A stretch of 9,714 bases of DNA. Origin: Candidatus Ruminimicrobiellum caprinum (GTDB lineage Bacteria > Elusimicrobiota > Endomicrobiia > Endomicrobiales > Endomicrobiaceae). Location of the stretch: positions 1 to 9,714 of the forward strand of contig JAFPUA010000051.1 of the NCBI GenBank assembly GCA_017413305.1, in the 5' to 3' direction. How positions within the stretch are numbered: the stretch's first letter is position 1; the number at the start of each line of letters is the position of its first letter. The notes beneath the pieces were generated by a model. That model was not told where the DNA came from and ran no database searches. It saw nothing but the letters and a program-made list of their open reading frames with translations. Shown piece by piece: positions 1-6,181 of this stretch. The translations under genes and the position numbers were made by a program.

Positions 1-522
1 AGAAGATTTAATGAAGAAACTTTGCAGATAAAATATAAAGGCAAAAATATTGACGAAGTTTTAAATATGACCGTTGAAGAAGCAGCAAAATTCTTTGAAA
101 ATATTCCTCGTTTGAAAAATATTTTATCAACGCTTAACGAAGTAGGTTTAGGATACATAAAAATCGGTCAGTCTTCTACCACGCTTTCCGGTGGAGAAGC
201 ACAGAGAATAAAGCTTGCAACGGAACTTTCTAAACGCGGAACAGGAAGAACATTATATATTCTTGATGAGCCTACTACGGGTTTACATTTTGACGATGTT
301 AAAAAACTGTTAGATGTTCTGCATAAGCTTGTTTATGCGGGTAACACCGTTTTGGTTATTGAACACAATATGGATGTTATAAAAACGGCAGACTGGATAA
401 TTGATTTAGGTCCGGAAGGCGGTGACGGCGGCGGAAAGATTGTTGCCGAGGGCGCCCCTGAAAAGATTGCCGTTTCTCCAAAATCTTATACAGGCCAATT
501 CCTCAGAAAACATTTGGTGTAA
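1..522 (+). CDS. uvrA: Excinuclease ABC subunit A, C-terminal fragment (5' end outside window)
   Basis: UvrA is the damage-recognition ATPase of UvrABC nucleotide excision repair. The frame is open from base 1, so the gene begins upstream; 173 codons are visible, roughly the last fifth of a protein that is about 940 residues in E. coli. The visible part is the C-terminal ABC ATPase half. It contains the signature LSGGEAQRIKLA (about 184-219), the Walker B/D-loop segment ILDEPTTGLHF (about 259-291) and the H-loop VIEHN (about 355-369). The tail ITADWIIDLGPEGG-like segment (here KTADWIIDLGPEGG) and the glycine-rich GGDGGGKIV stretch are typical of UvrA. Walker A and the zinc modules of this half lie outside the window. 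The frame is intact to a TAA stop. The gene converges on the pilin gene with only 21 AT-rich bases between the stops, and I see no clear terminator there. Identity is close to certain from the motif set. Confidence 0.97.
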   Translation, partial: RRFNEETLQIKYKGKNIDEVLNMTVEEAAKFFENIPRLKNILSTLNEVGLGYIKIGQSSTTLSGGEAQRIKLATELSKRGTGRTLYILDEPTTGLHFDDVKKLLDVLHKLVYAGNTVLVIEHNMDVIKTADWIIDLGPEGGDGGGKIVAEGAPEKIAVSPKSYTGQFLRKHLV

Positions 523-543
523 ATAAATTTAAATAGAATTATA

Positions 544-972
544 TTATTTTATTGTAACTCCGTCATTTAAATTGTAAATCATGGTTAATTTTTCTTCTTC
601 ACTATGTACCTCTGCACAAAAAGCATAACGCATGGTGTCCCAAACATTGTTTCCTCTGCGAATGCAGAATTTTGTAAAATACTTATTAGTTTTTGCATTA
701 ATTCCAAGAACTTTTTCGTTATAAGTATAAAAAGTACCGGTCCAATTCATATTGTCTCCTGCGCTGCTATTTGCTGATAATAAAAAATTTCCGTACTCAG
801 CATAATACTGTTCTTGTGCAGAACGAATACTTGCAAGCAGAGCATACCCTTCCGCCCTTTTGTAATTTATTAAATTAGATCTGTAAATAGGTACAGAGAC
901 AGACATTAAAATGATAATTACAACAAGCGTTACAGCTAACTCTATCAATGTAAATCCTTTTATATTTTTCAT
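544..972 (-). CDS. Type IV pilin-like protein (PilE/PilA-type prepilin)
   Basis: This is a 142-residue class III prepilin. The short basic leader MKNIKG is followed by FTLIE, so prepilin peptidase should cut between Gly6 and Phe7, and Glu11 is the conserved Glu5 of the mature pilin. Residues 7-30 form the hydrophobic N-terminal helix that anchors the subunit in the inner membrane and then packs the fibre core. The globular part has a helical stretch (about 36-60) and two cysteines, Cys103 and Cys119, placed to form the C-terminal disulfide loop common in PilE-like proteins. The start is fixed by a GGAGG ribosome binding site (978-982 on the plus map) five bases before ATG, and by a strong promoter further upstream. 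No assembly genes (pilB, pilC, pilD, pilQ) are nearby, so it is an orphan pilin cassette. It could be a major or minor pilin or a type II secretion pseudopilin; the sequence does not decide. Confidence 0.9.
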   Translation of the reverse strand: MKNIKGFTLIELAVTLVVIIILMSVSVPIYRSNLINYKRAEGYALLASIRSAQEQYYAEYGNFLLSANSSAGDNMNWTGTFYTYNEKVLGINAKTNKYFTKFCIRRGNNVWDTMRYAFCAEVHSEEEKLTMIYNLNDGVTIK

Positions 973-1017
973 AAAAACCTCCGTTTTTATTATTTTTACT
1001 TTTTTATTACTATAATA

Positions 1018-1046
1018 ATTATAGTCTAAAAGATAAAAAAAGTCAA
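1018..1046 (-). promoter_or_regulatory. Near-consensus sigma70-type promoter of the pilin gene
   Basis: On the minus strand, TTGACT (1041-1046) and a perfect TATAAT (1018-1023) are separated by exactly 17 bp. The predicted start is about 1011, giving a leader of about 38 nt with the GGAGG site close to the ATG. It is one of the two closest matches to consensus in the window, which suggests strong housekeeping-sigma expression rather than the sigma54 control seen for some pilins. Read directly from sequence; start site not verified. Confidence 0.75.
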
Positions 1047-1091
1047 GTTATGTAAGTAATAAAAAATCGGTTTATGTCGGGTTTGAAAAAA

Positions 1092-1106
1092 TCTCATAAA
1101 ATGAGA
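1092..1106. promoter_or_regulatory. 15-bp palindrome upstream of the XRE gene, possible operator
   Basis: TCTCAT-AAA-ATGAGA is a perfect inverted repeat with 6-bp arms and a 3-bp spacer. It lies 26-40 bp before the regulator's ATG, just downstream of a possible -35 element TTGAAA (1083-1088). Its size and position suit a dimeric XRE/Cro-type repressor, so autoregulation is a reasonable inference. No convincing -10 with correct spacing from that -35 is visible (best is GAATAT at 1107-1112, 18-bp spacer), so the promoter itself is uncertain. Confidence 0.4.
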
Positions 1107-1131
1107 GAATATTATAAAATTAGGAGAACTT

Positions 1132-1479
1132 ATGAAAAAGAAAGAAAATATTTATACAATTTTGGCGAAAAGAATTAGAGAAGAAAGAAAAAGATTGGGG
1201 CTTACGCAGGAAGAAGTTGCAGAGAAAGCCGGAATGGATTATAAATTTTTAAGTGGTATAGAACGAAATGTTGATAAGCCCAGTTTGGATACTTTTGTAA
1301 GAATAGCAGAGGCGTTGGGAGTTTCTTATAACAGTTTACTTACCGACAAAAATCAAGAAACAGATTCTTCTTCAAAAGATTTGGTACAAGCAAAATATTT
1401 TCTTTCGAAGTTTTCAAAGAAGAAACGCTCGCATATTATTTCCGTCCTAAAAGAAATTGAAAAAATTGCAGAGAAATAA
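1132..1479 (+). CDS. XRE/Cro-family helix-turn-helix transcriptional regulator
   Basis: This 115-residue protein has a single HTH_3 (Cro/C1-type) domain at about residues 7-70. The recognition region LTQEEVAEKAG...FLSGIERN (24-46) carries the conserved Gln26, Ala30, Gly34 and the S-x-I-E-R-N helix end, followed by the P-SLDTFVRIAEALGVS segment that closes the five-helix bundle. The C-terminal 40 residues are Ser/Lys-rich and then helical (KDLVQAKYFLSKF...), perhaps a dimerisation helix; no peptidase or ligand-binding domain is present. The start is supported by AGGAG (1122-1126), five bases before ATG. The gene stands alone, divergent from the pilin, with a palindrome 26 bp upstream that may be its own operator. 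Its target cannot be read from the sequence; the pilin and the ior run are the nearest candidates. Stand-alone regulators of this kind occur both in core genomes and as relics of mobile elements, and nothing mobile is visible here. Confidence 0.88.
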   Translation: MKKKENIYTILAKRIREERKRLGLTQEEVAEKAGMDYKFLSGIERNVDKPSLDTFVRIAEALGVSYNSLLTDKNQETDSSSKDLVQAKYFLSKFSKKKRSHIISVLKEIEKIAEK

Positions 1480-1530
1480 ATTCCAGTTAATAATTGCTGT
1501 ACATTGCCGTTAATCTTTTCTATTCAAAAT

Positions 1531-1558
1531 CTCAGCCCTCAACCCTCATCTCTCAGCA
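1531..1558. repeat. Four-copy CTCAnnn heptad array in intergenic DNA
   Basis: Four consecutive 7-base units start with CTCA: CTCAGCC (1531), CTCAACC (1538), CTCATCT (1545) and CTCAGCA (1552). The stretch is C/T-rich, unlike the AT-rich surroundings, and does not code in a likely frame. It sits directly before the terminator-like hairpin. It may be a small intergenic repeat found elsewhere in the genome, or chance; other copies cannot be sought from this window. Confidence 0.5.
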
Positions 1559-1584
1559 AAAAAATCACCTCAAGCGATTTTTTT
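1558..1584. terminator. Weak terminator-like hairpin between the XRE gene and the ior run
   Basis: Seven A plus TC (1558-1566) pair with GA plus seven T (1576-1584). After an A-C mismatch, one more C-G pair closes a CTCAA loop. The symmetric A-tract/T-tract form could terminate in either direction. The stem is nearly all A-T pairs, so strength is doubtful. Its place between the regulator and the ior promoter fits separation of the two transcription units. Confidence 0.45.
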
Positions 1585-1585
1585 G

Positions 1586-1614
1586 TTGAAACATCTTTAT
1601 AAAAAAAGTAAAAT
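1586..1614 (+). promoter_or_regulatory. Promoter of the ior run, predicted leaderless or nearly so
   Basis: TTGAAA (1586-1591) and TAAAAT (1609-1614) are separated by 17 bp. Counting from the -10 gives a start at about A1621, three bases before the iorA ATG at 1624. No Shine-Dalgarno-like purine run exists before that ATG, in contrast to most other genes here, so the mRNA may be translated as a leaderless message. An upstream TATAAA (1598-1603) lacks a good -35 and would also give a leader without a binding site. Confidence 0.6.
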
Positions 1615-1623
1615 ATACGAACT

Positions 1624-3339
1624 ATGAATAACTATAAACTTTTATCAGGAAATGAAGCTCTTGCACAGGGAGCTTATGAAGCAGGGCTTAAATTTGCAGC
1701 GTCCTATCCGGGAACGCCTGCAACAGACATTTTGGAGTATTTTACACAATTTAAAGAAGTTGATGCACAGTGGTCAATAAACGAGAAAGTCGCTTTTGAA
1801 GTTGCACTCGGTGCAGCTTTTGCCGGCGTTCGTTCTATTTACTCGTCAAAACATGTCGGAGTAAATGTTGCAATGGATCCGTTAATGACATCTGCATATT
1901 CGGGAATAAACGCAGGTTTTGTTATTGTTACCGGCGACGATCCGGGGATGCACTCTTCTCAGAACGAGCAAGATAACAGACTTATTGCAAAATTCGCAAA
2001 GATTCCTCTGTTGGAACCGTCATCTCCCGCAGAAGCTAAAAAATTAATCAAACTTGCTTTTGAAATAAGCGAAAAATTTGATACTCCCGTTCTTTTCAGA
2101 ATGACGACGAGAGTTGCTCATACTAAAGAAAATGTTGAAATAGGCGAAAGAACAGAAGTTGAAAACAAACCTTTTGAGAAAAATCCCAGAAAATATGTTA
2201 TGGTTCCTGCAAATGCTTATAAAAAGCATATTGATTTGGAAGAAAAATTAATAAAAATGCAGGATTTTTCAGAAAATCTTAAAGAAAATTCCATTGAAAT
2301 AAACGATAAGAATTTAGGTATGGTTACCGACAGTGTTTCTTATATGTATGTTAAAGAAGCATATCCGAATGCGTCTGTATTGAAACTTGCCATGACATTT
2401 CCTTTTCCTGATAAGAAAATAAAAGAATTTTGTTCTCAGGTAAAAAAAGTTGTAGTTGTTGAAGAGAGTGAACCTTTTATTGAGGAACATCTGTTACAGA
2501 TGGGAATAAAATGTCAGGGAAAACATTATACTTACAGAGTCGGAGAACTTAATCCCGAATCTGTTAGAGATATCGTTGAGGGCAAACCTAAAACATCTTA
2601 CCCTAAAGCAGGAAGAAAACCTGTTTTATGTCCGGGATGTCCGCACAGGGCAACTTTTGTTGCATTAAGGAAAACAAAAGTTGTTGTAGCCGGCGATATA
2701 GGTTGTTACACGCTTGGCGCAACGCCTCCGTTGTCTGCTCTTCATACAACGGTTTGTATGGGTTCGAGTGTTACAATAATGAGTAGCCTAACTTCAATTT
2801 TAGGTAGAGATAAGGCAGTTGCCGTTATAGGCGATTCGACATTTTGTCATTCCGGAATAGAAGGATTAATCAACTGTGCATACAACAAAACTAAAGGTGT
2901 TATAATAATTCTTGATAACGGAACGACAGCCATGACAGGCGCACAACCTAACCCTGCAACAGGTGTTACGGCTAAAGGAGAACAAACGAAAAGGCTTGAT
3001 TTAGTTCAGATATGTAAAGCTTGTGGTGCTGATAATGTAGAAGTTGTCGGTGACAGTTCTGCGGTTATAGAATCAAAAATAAAAGAATATACTGCAAAAG
3101 ACGAACTTTCCGTTTTGATAGTAAGAATAGGTCTTTGCAAAATGATAGACAGAAGCAAGAAACCTGCACCGAAATTTTTTGCAGATAAATGTAAAAAATG
3201 TTATATGTGTACAAGTGTTGACTGCCCTGCAATATTTAAAGATGAGAATGGCAATATAAAATTAAATGAAAATTTATGTGCAGGCTGTAATGTTTGTGTA
3301 CAACAGTGTCGCTTTGGTGCGTTGGAAGAATCAAAGTAG
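1624..3339 (+). CDS. iorA: Indolepyruvate:ferredoxin oxidoreductase, alpha subunit
   Basis: IorA is the catalytic subunit of the enzyme that decarboxylates aryl-pyruvates (indole-, phenyl-, hydroxyphenylpyruvate) to aryl-acetyl-CoA while reducing ferredoxin in the cytoplasm. The 571 residues show the expected order: an N-terminal pyrimidine-type domain (about 8-170, with GNEALAQGAYEAG and the ASYPGTPATDI motif), a middle domain, then the CPGCPHR motif (336-342) opening the thiamine-diphosphate domain with its GDSTFCHSGIEGL...LDNGTTAMTG signature (403-439). The C-terminus holds a two-cluster ferredoxin domain. Cys523, 526, 529 and 534 (followed by Pro) form one set; Cys552, 555, 558 and 562 form the other, where the usual Pro after the last Cys is Arg. 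The start has no Shine-Dalgarno site but lies just after a good promoter; the MNNYKLLSGNEA beginning agrees with the family. It is followed by iorB after 18 bp. Confidence 0.95.
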   Translation: MNNYKLLSGNEALAQGAYEAGLKFAASYPGTPATDILEYFTQFKEVDAQWSINEKVAFEVALGAAFAGVRSIYSSKHVGVNVAMDPLMTSAYSGINAGFVIVTGDDPGMHSSQNEQDNRLIAKFAKIPLLEPSSPAEAKKLIKLAFEISEKFDTPVLFRMTTRVAHTKENVEIGERTEVENKPFEKNPRKYVMVPANAYKKHIDLEEKLIKMQDFSENLKENSIEINDKNLGMVTDSVSYMYVKEAYPNASVLKLAMTFPFPDKKIKEFCSQVKKVVVVEESEPFIEEHLLQMGIKCQGKHYTYRVGELNPESVRDIVEGKPKTSYPKAGRKPVLCPGCPHRATFVALRKTKVVVAGDIGCYTLGATPPLSALHTTVCMGSSVTIMSSLTSILGRDKAVAVIGDSTFCHSGIEGLINCAYNKTKGVIIILDNGTTAMTGAQPNPATGVTAKGEQTKRLDLVQICKACGADNVEVVGDSSAVIESKIKEYTAKDELSVLIVRIGLCKMIDRSKKPAPKFFADKCKKCYMCTSVDCPAIFKDENGNIKLNENLCAGCNVCVQQCRFGALEESK

Positions 3340-3357
3340 AAGTTTTAAGGAGTTAAT

Positions 3358-3822
3358 ATGAGTACAATAAATATTTTATTTTGTGGAACCGGCGGGCAGG
3401 GAATACTAACTGCTGCAGAAATTGTAGCGCTTGCTGCAATGTATGACGGATACCATGTAAAAAAATCTGAAGTTCATGGTATGGCACAAAGAGGCGGTTC
3501 CGTAGAATCTCATGTAAGAATAGGTAAAGAAGTATTTTCGCCGATAATAGAGGCCGGACAAGTTGATTATTTACTTTCTTTCGATAAAGGTGAACATGAA
3601 AGAATGGCAGAACTTCTTAAAAAAGACGGAACTGATTTGTATGATGATTTTGTTAAAGGGCAAGAAAAAATTTCAAATCCTAAATTTTTAAATACATATA
3701 TGTTGGGGGTTTTGTCTAAACATTTAAAAATTTCCGACGAAAGTTGGCAGAAGGCTTTAAAAGAAACGATAAAACCGCAATTTTTGGATAAGAATTTAGA
3801 AATTTTTGCATCTGCAAAATAA
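3358..3822 (+). CDS. iorB: Indolepyruvate:ferredoxin oxidoreductase, beta subunit, compact form
   Basis: IorB pairs with IorA; it belongs to the gamma-type domain family of 2-oxoacid:ferredoxin oxidoreductases. The glycine-rich start FCGTGGQGILTAAEI (8-22) and the SEVHGMAQRGGSVESHVRIG segment (37-56) are the family's conserved motifs, and YLLSFDKGEHERM (71-83) follows as expected. The protein is 154 residues, clearly shorter than the roughly 190-200 usual for IorB. The shortening appears to lie after residue 90, where the normal strand-and-loop region is replaced by a brief link before the conserved N-x-x-x-LG helix (NTYMLGVLS, 112-120). No frameshift is evident. Start is fixed by AAGGAG (3347-3352). 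It lies 18 bp after iorA and 9 bp before the ligase gene, so the three are almost certainly co-transcribed. Confidence 0.93.
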   Translation: MSTINILFCGTGGQGILTAAEIVALAAMYDGYHVKKSEVHGMAQRGGSVESHVRIGKEVFSPIIEAGQVDYLLSFDKGEHERMAELLKKDGTDLYDDFVKGQEKISNPKFLNTYMLGVLSKHLKISDESWQKALKETIKPQFLDKNLEIFASAK

Positions 3823-3831
3823 AGAGGATTT

Positions 3832-5136
3832 ATGATTTATAATGAAAAAGTAGAATGTGCAAGTAAGGAAGATTTAAAAAATCTTCAGTCGGAAAGATTG
3901 GTAAAAGTTGTAAAATATGTCTATGATAATTCTCCAATATATAAACAAAAATTTGACAAGTTGGGAATAGTTCCTACTGATGTTAAATCCATAGATGATA
4001 TAACAAAATTACCTTTTACACCTAAAGAAGATTTAAGAGATTCTTATCCGTTCGGTTTATTTTCTTCCGATATAAAAAATGTTGCAGAAATTCATGTATC
4101 CAGCGGAACAACAGGAAATCCTACGGTTGTAGGTTTCACTAAAAGAGATCTTCGCTTGTGGGCGGATGTTGCTGCAAGATCTATCGTTTGTGCTGGCGGT
4201 AAGAAAGGTGATATTATTCAGGTTTCTTACGGTTATGGATTATTTACAGGTGGTTTAGGAATACATTACGGTGCATTAAGATTAGGTGCCACAATTATTC
4301 CTGCCGCTACAGGACAGACAAAAAGACAGATTAAGTTAATGCAGGATTTTAAGCCAAGAATTGTAGCTTGCACGCCGAGTTATATTTTATATTTGGCTGA
4401 AGAAATGAAAGCATTGGGAATTGATCCGAGAACTTCAAGCTGGGAAGTGGGAATATTCGGTTCAGAACCGTGGAGTATCGCAATGAGAGATACTATCGAT
4501 AAAACATTGAATATGACGGCAACCGATATTTACGGACTTTCCGAGATTTGTGGTCCGGGAGTAGCGCAGGAATGTACTTACAGAGAAGGGCTTCATATAT
4601 GGTCTGATGTTTTCTATCCGGAAATAATTGATCCGGTAACAAATCAGCCCGTTCCGGAAGGACAGCCCGGTGAGCTTGTAATTACATCATTGACAAAACA
4701 GGCAATTCCTTTAATAAGATACAGAACAAGAGATATCGTTTCTATTACTTACGAAACATGCAAATGCGGAAGGACGGTACCGAGACTTAGCAAAATAAAA
4801 GGAAGAACCGATGATATGATAGTTGTTAGAGGAATAAATGTTTTCCCGACACAGATTGAGCATGCATTGCTGCAGGTTGACGAGGCTTTGCCGAATTATC
4901 AGTTGATAGTTGACAGAGAAGAAAATGCGTTGGATAAGCTGGATGTTTTGGTAGAAGTTGACGAGAAATTTTTTACCGATGAATTGCAAGTTTTGGAAAA
5001 TATAAAAGCTAAAATTAAAAAAGCTATAGACCAGACAGTCGGTTTGGGTGTAAATGTAAAACTTGTTGAACCTAAAACTCTTGCAAGAACGGAAGGAAAG
5101 TCTAAGAGAGTTATTGATAAGAGAAAGTTACATTAA
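3832..5136 (+). CDS. paaK: Phenylacetate/arylacetate-CoA ligase (PaaK family, AMP-forming)
   Basis: This 434-residue member of the ANL adenylate-forming superfamily joins an aryl-acetate to CoA at the cost of ATP to AMP; next to IorAB it may also act in reverse, making ATP from aryl-acetyl-CoA. Visible motifs are the P-loop HVSSGTTGNPT (88-98), YGYGLFTGGLG (133-143), the PaaK-type YGLSEICGPGVA (234-245), the hinge region IRYRTRDIV (295-303) with the adenylate-binding Asp301, a CKCGR turn (310-314), and RTDDMIVVRGINVFPTQIE (325-343). Lys423 in RTEGKSKR is the likely catalytic A10 lysine. Length and domain order are normal for PaaK. The start follows AGAGG (3823-3827), nine bases after the iorB stop. 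The iorAB-paaK-ACT order recurs in anaerobic bacteria and archaea, and the substrate is inferred from that context: phenylacetate, indoleacetate or hydroxyphenylacetate are all possible. Confidence 0.92.
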   Translation: MIYNEKVECASKEDLKNLQSERLVKVVKYVYDNSPIYKQKFDKLGIVPTDVKSIDDITKLPFTPKEDLRDSYPFGLFSSDIKNVAEIHVSSGTTGNPTVVGFTKRDLRLWADVAARSIVCAGGKKGDIIQVSYGYGLFTGGLGIHYGALRLGATIIPAATGQTKRQIKLMQDFKPRIVACTPSYILYLAEEMKALGIDPRTSSWEVGIFGSEPWSIAMRDTIDKTLNMTATDIYGLSEICGPGVAQECTYREGLHIWSDVFYPEIIDPVTNQPVPEGQPGELVITSLTKQAIPLIRYRTRDIVSITYETCKCGRTVPRLSKIKGRTDDMIVVRGINVFPTQIEHALLQVDEALPNYQLIVDREENALDKLDVLVEVDEKFFTDELQVLENIKAKIKKAIDQTVGLGVNVKLVEPKTLARTEGKSKRVIDKRKLH

Positions 5137-5153
5137 ATACGAAGTATTTTTTT
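5135..5153 (+). other. Small hairpin with T-run between the ligase and ACT genes
   Basis: AAATAC (5135-5140) and GTATTT (5144-5149) pair around a GAA triloop, followed by TTTT. The stem has one C-G pair closing a GNA-type triloop, the rest are A-T. It overlaps the last base pair of the ligase stop codon and ends one base before the GGAGG of the ACT gene. It could cause partial readthrough control or mark an RNA end, but it is too weak to call a terminator. Confidence 0.3.
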
Positions 5154-5162
5154 GGAGGGAAT

Positions 5163-5597
5163 ATGAAAACAATAAATCAATTATCCATTTTTATTGAAAA
5201 TACAAAGGGCAGACTTGCCGAAGTTTGTAAACTTTTGGGTGATAACGGCATAAACATAAAAGCATTAACGATTGCCGAAACTCCTGAATTCGGTATATTA
5301 AGAGTAGTTCTTGACGATGCTGAGATAGCAAAGAAAATTTTAAAAGAAAACAATTTTATTGCTACATCTGCTTCGGTAGTGGCAGTAGAAGTTTCCGATA
5401 CTCCGGGCGGACTTGCAAAAGCATTAAAAGTTTTGGCAGAAAATGATATTAACCTTGAATATATGTATGGTTTTGTTGAGAAAGCCAGCGAACAGGCATT
5501 AATGGTATTTAAGTTTGATAATATGGAAAAAGGCATAGAAGTATTACAGAAAAATAATATTTCTATAGTTGAAGAAAAAGTAGCATTAGGTAAGTAA
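5163..5597 (+). CDS. Tandem ACT-domain protein, probable amino-acid sensor
   Basis: The 144 residues consist of two ACT domains and nothing else. The first (about 4-68) has the ligand-loop signature NTKGRLAEVCKLLGDNGINIKAL; the second (about 72-140) has DTPGGLAKALKVLAENDINLEYM. In both, the glycine-containing turn before the first helix is the usual amino-acid contact site of ACT domains. There is no catalytic or DNA-binding domain, so it probably acts by binding a partner, perhaps the ligase or IorAB, or by binding an aromatic amino acid; this is inference from the recurring ior-paaK-ACT neighbourhood. Stand-alone double-ACT proteins of this length are a known family. Start is supported by GGAGG (5154-5158). 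Its stop codon is part of the next gene's ribosome binding site, which suggests translational coupling. Confidence 0.88.
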   Translation: MKTINQLSIFIENTKGRLAEVCKLLGDNGINIKALTIAETPEFGILRVVLDDAEIAKKILKENNFIATSASVVAVEVSDTPGGLAKALKVLAENDINLEYMYGFVEKASEQALMVFKFDNMEKGIEVLQKNNISIVEEKVALGK

Positions 5598-5606
5598 GGA
5601 GCAAAG

Positions 5607-6167
5607 ATGAAAAAATTTTTATTATCTTTAGTATTAATTGCAATATTTGTTCTTCCAGTAAGAGCAGAAAAAAAGAATATGGATATCGTTCTTAAGGGCG
5701 GTATGTATGCATCACCTTATCTTAACTTAAACAATAATATTTTTGATGTGGATTTGGGGTTTACATTGGGGGCAGAAGCTTTTTGGTACCAATGGGAAAA
5801 AACTGCACTTGGGTTAGGTTATGAACATTTATTTAAAACTGATATTGAGAATTCCGGACAGAAAATGTCGATGAACAATGTTTATTTTGCATTAAAATAT
5901 CAATGGCTTACTTTTGAAGATAAAGAGATAGATAGTATATATTTGCTCGGACAGGCCGGGTTAAGTTTAGCTGATATTGATTATATTGATGCTAAAAATT
6001 TGGCAGGTATTTGTCTTGGCGGCGGTATCGGAATAGAATCGAATTGGTTTATAGTAGAAGTTCTTTATACTCTTGCCAACTGGGTTATTACAAATAATGA
6101 TGCCGGATATACCAGAGGTTTTTTGTATAGTTTAAAAATCAATATGGGTTATAAATTTTCTTTATAG
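5607..6167 (+). CDS. Predicted exported outer-membrane beta-barrel protein, unknown function
   Basis: I recognise no specific family. The first 20 residues are a clear Sec signal peptide: basic MKK, hydrophobic core FLLSLVLIAIFVL, then PVRA with likely cleavage after Ala20. The mature part (about 166 residues) has alternating hydrophobic/polar segments rich in Tyr, Gly, Leu and Trp, such as YFALKYQWL, SIYLLGQAGLSLA, GICLGGGIGI and WFIVEVLYTLANW, and ends with the strand LKINMGYKFSL. The length fits an eight-stranded barrel of the OmpX/Opa/OmpA-N type. The end is one residue past an aromatic-rich strand, not a textbook terminal Phe. AAGGAG overlaps the upstream ACT stop codon, so the gene is probably translationally coupled to the aromatic-acid genes. 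Whether it serves that pathway, for example in uptake or release across an outer membrane, is unknown. Confidence 0.75.
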   Translation: MKKFLLSLVLIAIFVLPVRAEKKNMDIVLKGGMYASPYLNLNNNIFDVDLGFTLGAEAFWYQWEKTALGLGYEHLFKTDIENSGQKMSMNNVYFALKYQWLTFEDKEIDSIYLLGQAGLSLADIDYIDAKNLAGICLGGGIGIESNWFIVEVLYTLANWVITNNDAGYTRGFLYSLKINMGYKFSL

Positions 6168-6181
6168 AAAAGAACTGATTT

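Noticed and set aside
523..543. Bidirectional terminator between uvrA and the pilin gene
   Set aside because: Only 21 AT-rich bases with no stable dyad; any terminator would have to lie in the coding ends.
1531..1558. CTCA heptads as a CRISPR array or G-quadruplex
   Set aside because: Units are 7 bases without spacers, and the G-rich strand has only two GGG tracts.
4711..4989. 92-codon minus-strand open frame opposite the ligase
   Set aside because: It lies inside conserved ligase motifs and is a shadow of the coding strand.
5177..5536. 119-codon minus-strand open frame opposite the ACT gene
   Set aside because: The plus frame has two clear ACT signatures and a GGAGG site; the reverse frame has low-complexity Ser/Phe-rich content and no signals.
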